DNA of 22,456 nt, taken from contig DFYJ01000084.1 in NCBI GenBank assembly GCA_002383325.1, forward strand, positions 1 to 22,456, given 5' to 3'. Positions within the stretch are counted from its first letter, which is position 1; the number at the start of each line of letters is the position of its first letter. Positions 21,199-22,456 of the stretch are shown piece by piece. A program made the position numbers and the translations under genes. The notes below the pieces were generated by a model. The model was not told the DNA's origin. It searched no databases and saw only the letters and a list, made by a program, of their open reading frames with translations. Source of the stretch: Candidatus Aminicenantes bacterium UBA4085 (GTDB lineage: Bacteria; Acidobacteriota; Aminicenantia; Aminicenantales; UBA4085).

Positions 21199-22456
21199 TC
21201 AGTCGATGATCCAGAACTTGGCCTTGTAGTCCCCGCCGGGCTGTCCGTCCCCGTCGCCGTCCAGCTTTTGTCCGTTTTTCCCCTTGACGGCCTTGGCTGT
21301 GCCGGAGATAAGGCGAACATAGAAGTTGGTCTGCGTCCCGAGCGGGGCGAAGCCTTCGCTGGCGTTCCGCGGCTTGATGGTGACCTTCTTCCTGGTGGTG
21401 AGGTCCGGGAAGAAATCGCAGGTGATGGCCCGCCGGCCCTTGTAGTCCTCGCGTTCGACGACGATGTTGCCGGCGAAGGTCAGCTCATCGATGGGCCGGT
21501 CGAAGGCGATGACGATCTCAGTCGGACCGTAAGCCCGCTGGTCCTTGGCCGGGGTGATCGAGGTCACCTTGGGGGCCGGGGAAACGGGTGCGGCCTCCTC
21601 GAACGGGAGACTATGCTTCCCGAAGGCCCAGTCGATCCAGTCCGCGTGCCGGCCGCCGTCGGCGATCCGCAGCGCCGACAGGAAGTTCGATTGGCTGGGA
21701 TCGGAAAAATAGTAGGGCTCCGGCCAGGCGGACATGATGTTCAGGGCCTGGAAGACGATCTGGTCCGCCTCCGTCTTGTCGGCGAACTTGGACCGGTAAT
21801 CCCAGCAGGCTCCGGAGATCAGCAGGCCTCCCGTGTACCCCTCCAAAGCGTAGGCTCCGGCCGTATAGACCATGGTGTTGTCGAGGCTCCGCGGACTGGT
21901 CGAGACCCCCTCGCCCTGCTGGGGATCATTGGTCAAGGCGCAGGCGAAGTAGTCGGCGAAACCCTCGTCCATGGCATAGGCTTCGCAGTAGGGATCGCCG
22001 ACAGGGTCGATGAAGTTGCCGAAAATCGGCTGGACGGCGTTATGGCCGAACTCATGGTAGATCACGTCCGCGCCCCGGGCCCAGAGCCGGCCCGACTGGG
22101 AACCGAAGCCCAGGCTTCCGTAGCCGGCGATGCCGTTGATATCCGGCCCGCAGTTGCATTGGGCGATGATCTGGGCCTGGTTATAGCCTTCCCGCTCCCC
22201 GGCATACTCGTAGGCGAACTCGAAAGTCTTGAGAAACCAATCTTCGATCCGGTTGATATGGTAGAAGACGTTCACCTCGTCCGAGGCTTCCCATTGGAGG
22301 CTGTTCTCGATGCCCGCGCGGAGAGAACCTGGAAGCGTGAGTTCGTTGTTCAAGCCGTCGTCGCTCTTGGTTTCGCTGTTGTGCAGGACGACGACGCCGG
22401 GGCCTTCCAGGCGAACGGTCACGTCGTAGGTTCCGGCCGAGAATCCCGGAATTTGG
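21199..22456 (-). CDS. Secreted gluzincin metalloprotease, N-terminus outside the window
   Basis: The frame is open to the right edge (QIPGFSAGTYDVTVRLEG reads through the edge-proximal bases), so at least 418 residues are here and the start is missing. A zinc site is visible as HEFGH (IYHEFGHNAVQP, near 22056-22042) with the third ligand Glu in MDEGFADYFA about 26 residues later, the HExxH plus ExxxD gluzincin pattern. NVFYHINRIEDWFLKTF upstream resembles the fungalysin/thermolysin-like M36 or M4 layout. A C-terminal Ig-like domain (SITPAKDQRAYGPTEIVIAFDRPID) and a Gly/Asp-rich DGDGDGQPGGD calcium-loop-like stretch precede the end. It likely degrades proteins outside the cell. The exact peptidase family is uncertain. 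Confidence 0.82.
   Translation of the reverse strand, partial: QIPGFSAGTYDVTVRLEGPGVVVLHNSETKSDDGLNNELTLPGSLRAGIENSLQWEASDEVNVFYHINRIEDWFLKTFEFAYEYAGEREGYNQAQIIAQCNCGPDINGIAGYGSLGFGSQSGRLWARGADVIYHEFGHNAVQPIFGNFIDPVGDPYCEAYAMDEGFADYFACALTNDPQQGEGVSTSPRSLDNTMVYTAGAYALEGYTGGLLISGACWDYRSKFADKTEADQIVFQALNIMSAWPEPYYFSDPSQSNFLSALRIADGGRHADWIDWAFGKHSLPFEEAAPVSPAPKVTSITPAKDQRAYGPTEIVIAFDRPIDELTFAGNIVVEREDYKGRRAITCDFFPDLTTRKKVTIKPRNASEGFAPLGTQTNFYVRLISGTAKAVKGKNGQKLDGDGDGQPGGDYKAKFWIID

Overview
The window is high-GC bacterial DNA with short intergenic gaps and Shine-Dalgarno-led starts. It carries RhlE, a Tat-exported Fe-type superoxide dismutase, an OmpR-type two-component pair, a DUF5694 protein and a secreted gluzincin metalloprotease. 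This mix fits an uncultured lineage of the Acidobacteriota/Aminicenantes kind, but there is no rRNA or marker gene, so that placement is a weak inference.

Region 1-7500 is an accessory island of nested mobile DNA. From the left it holds an IS200/IS605 TnpA gene with its right-end hairpin; a complete group II intron (515-2377) placed 7 nt past that hairpin; an AT-rich radical SAM/SPASM gene on the minus strand whose last codons and stop come from the intron; a complete IS1595-family element (about 3748-4759); a 70-bp sliver of older DNA with a strong leftward promoter and a TetR-like operator; an IS1634-family element (about 4832-6739) with a 20-bp terminal inverted repeat; and an ISNCY-type transposase pseudogene cut off by IS1634. 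Without IS1595, the sliver's promoter would start about 75 nt upstream of the radical SAM gene. IS1595 appears to have split promoter from gene.

Region 7426-11850 is a minus-strand cluster. It has a P-loop kinase-like gene with its own promoter and a downstream terminator, then a two-gene unit: an exported permuted papain-like (YiiX/NlpC-P60) hydrolase followed 27 bp later by an exported TPR plus 12-ankyrin-repeat protein. A short fragment of a second copy of the TPR gene lies just downstream.

Region 11924-14980 has a DUF5694 protein (minus strand) divergent from a DUF378 membrane protein and the DEAD-box helicase RhlE (plus strand).

Region 14979-22456 is all minus strand. In transcription order it holds a metalloprotease running off the right edge, a YbjN-like exported protein, an SGNH hydrolase, a cobalamin-domain-type radical SAM protein, a membrane histidine kinase, its response regulator (ATGA overlap) and the superoxide dismutase. 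The last four are closely spaced and may be one transcript linking a redox enzyme, a two-component sensor and oxidative-stress defence. No tRNA, rRNA or CRISPR array was seen.
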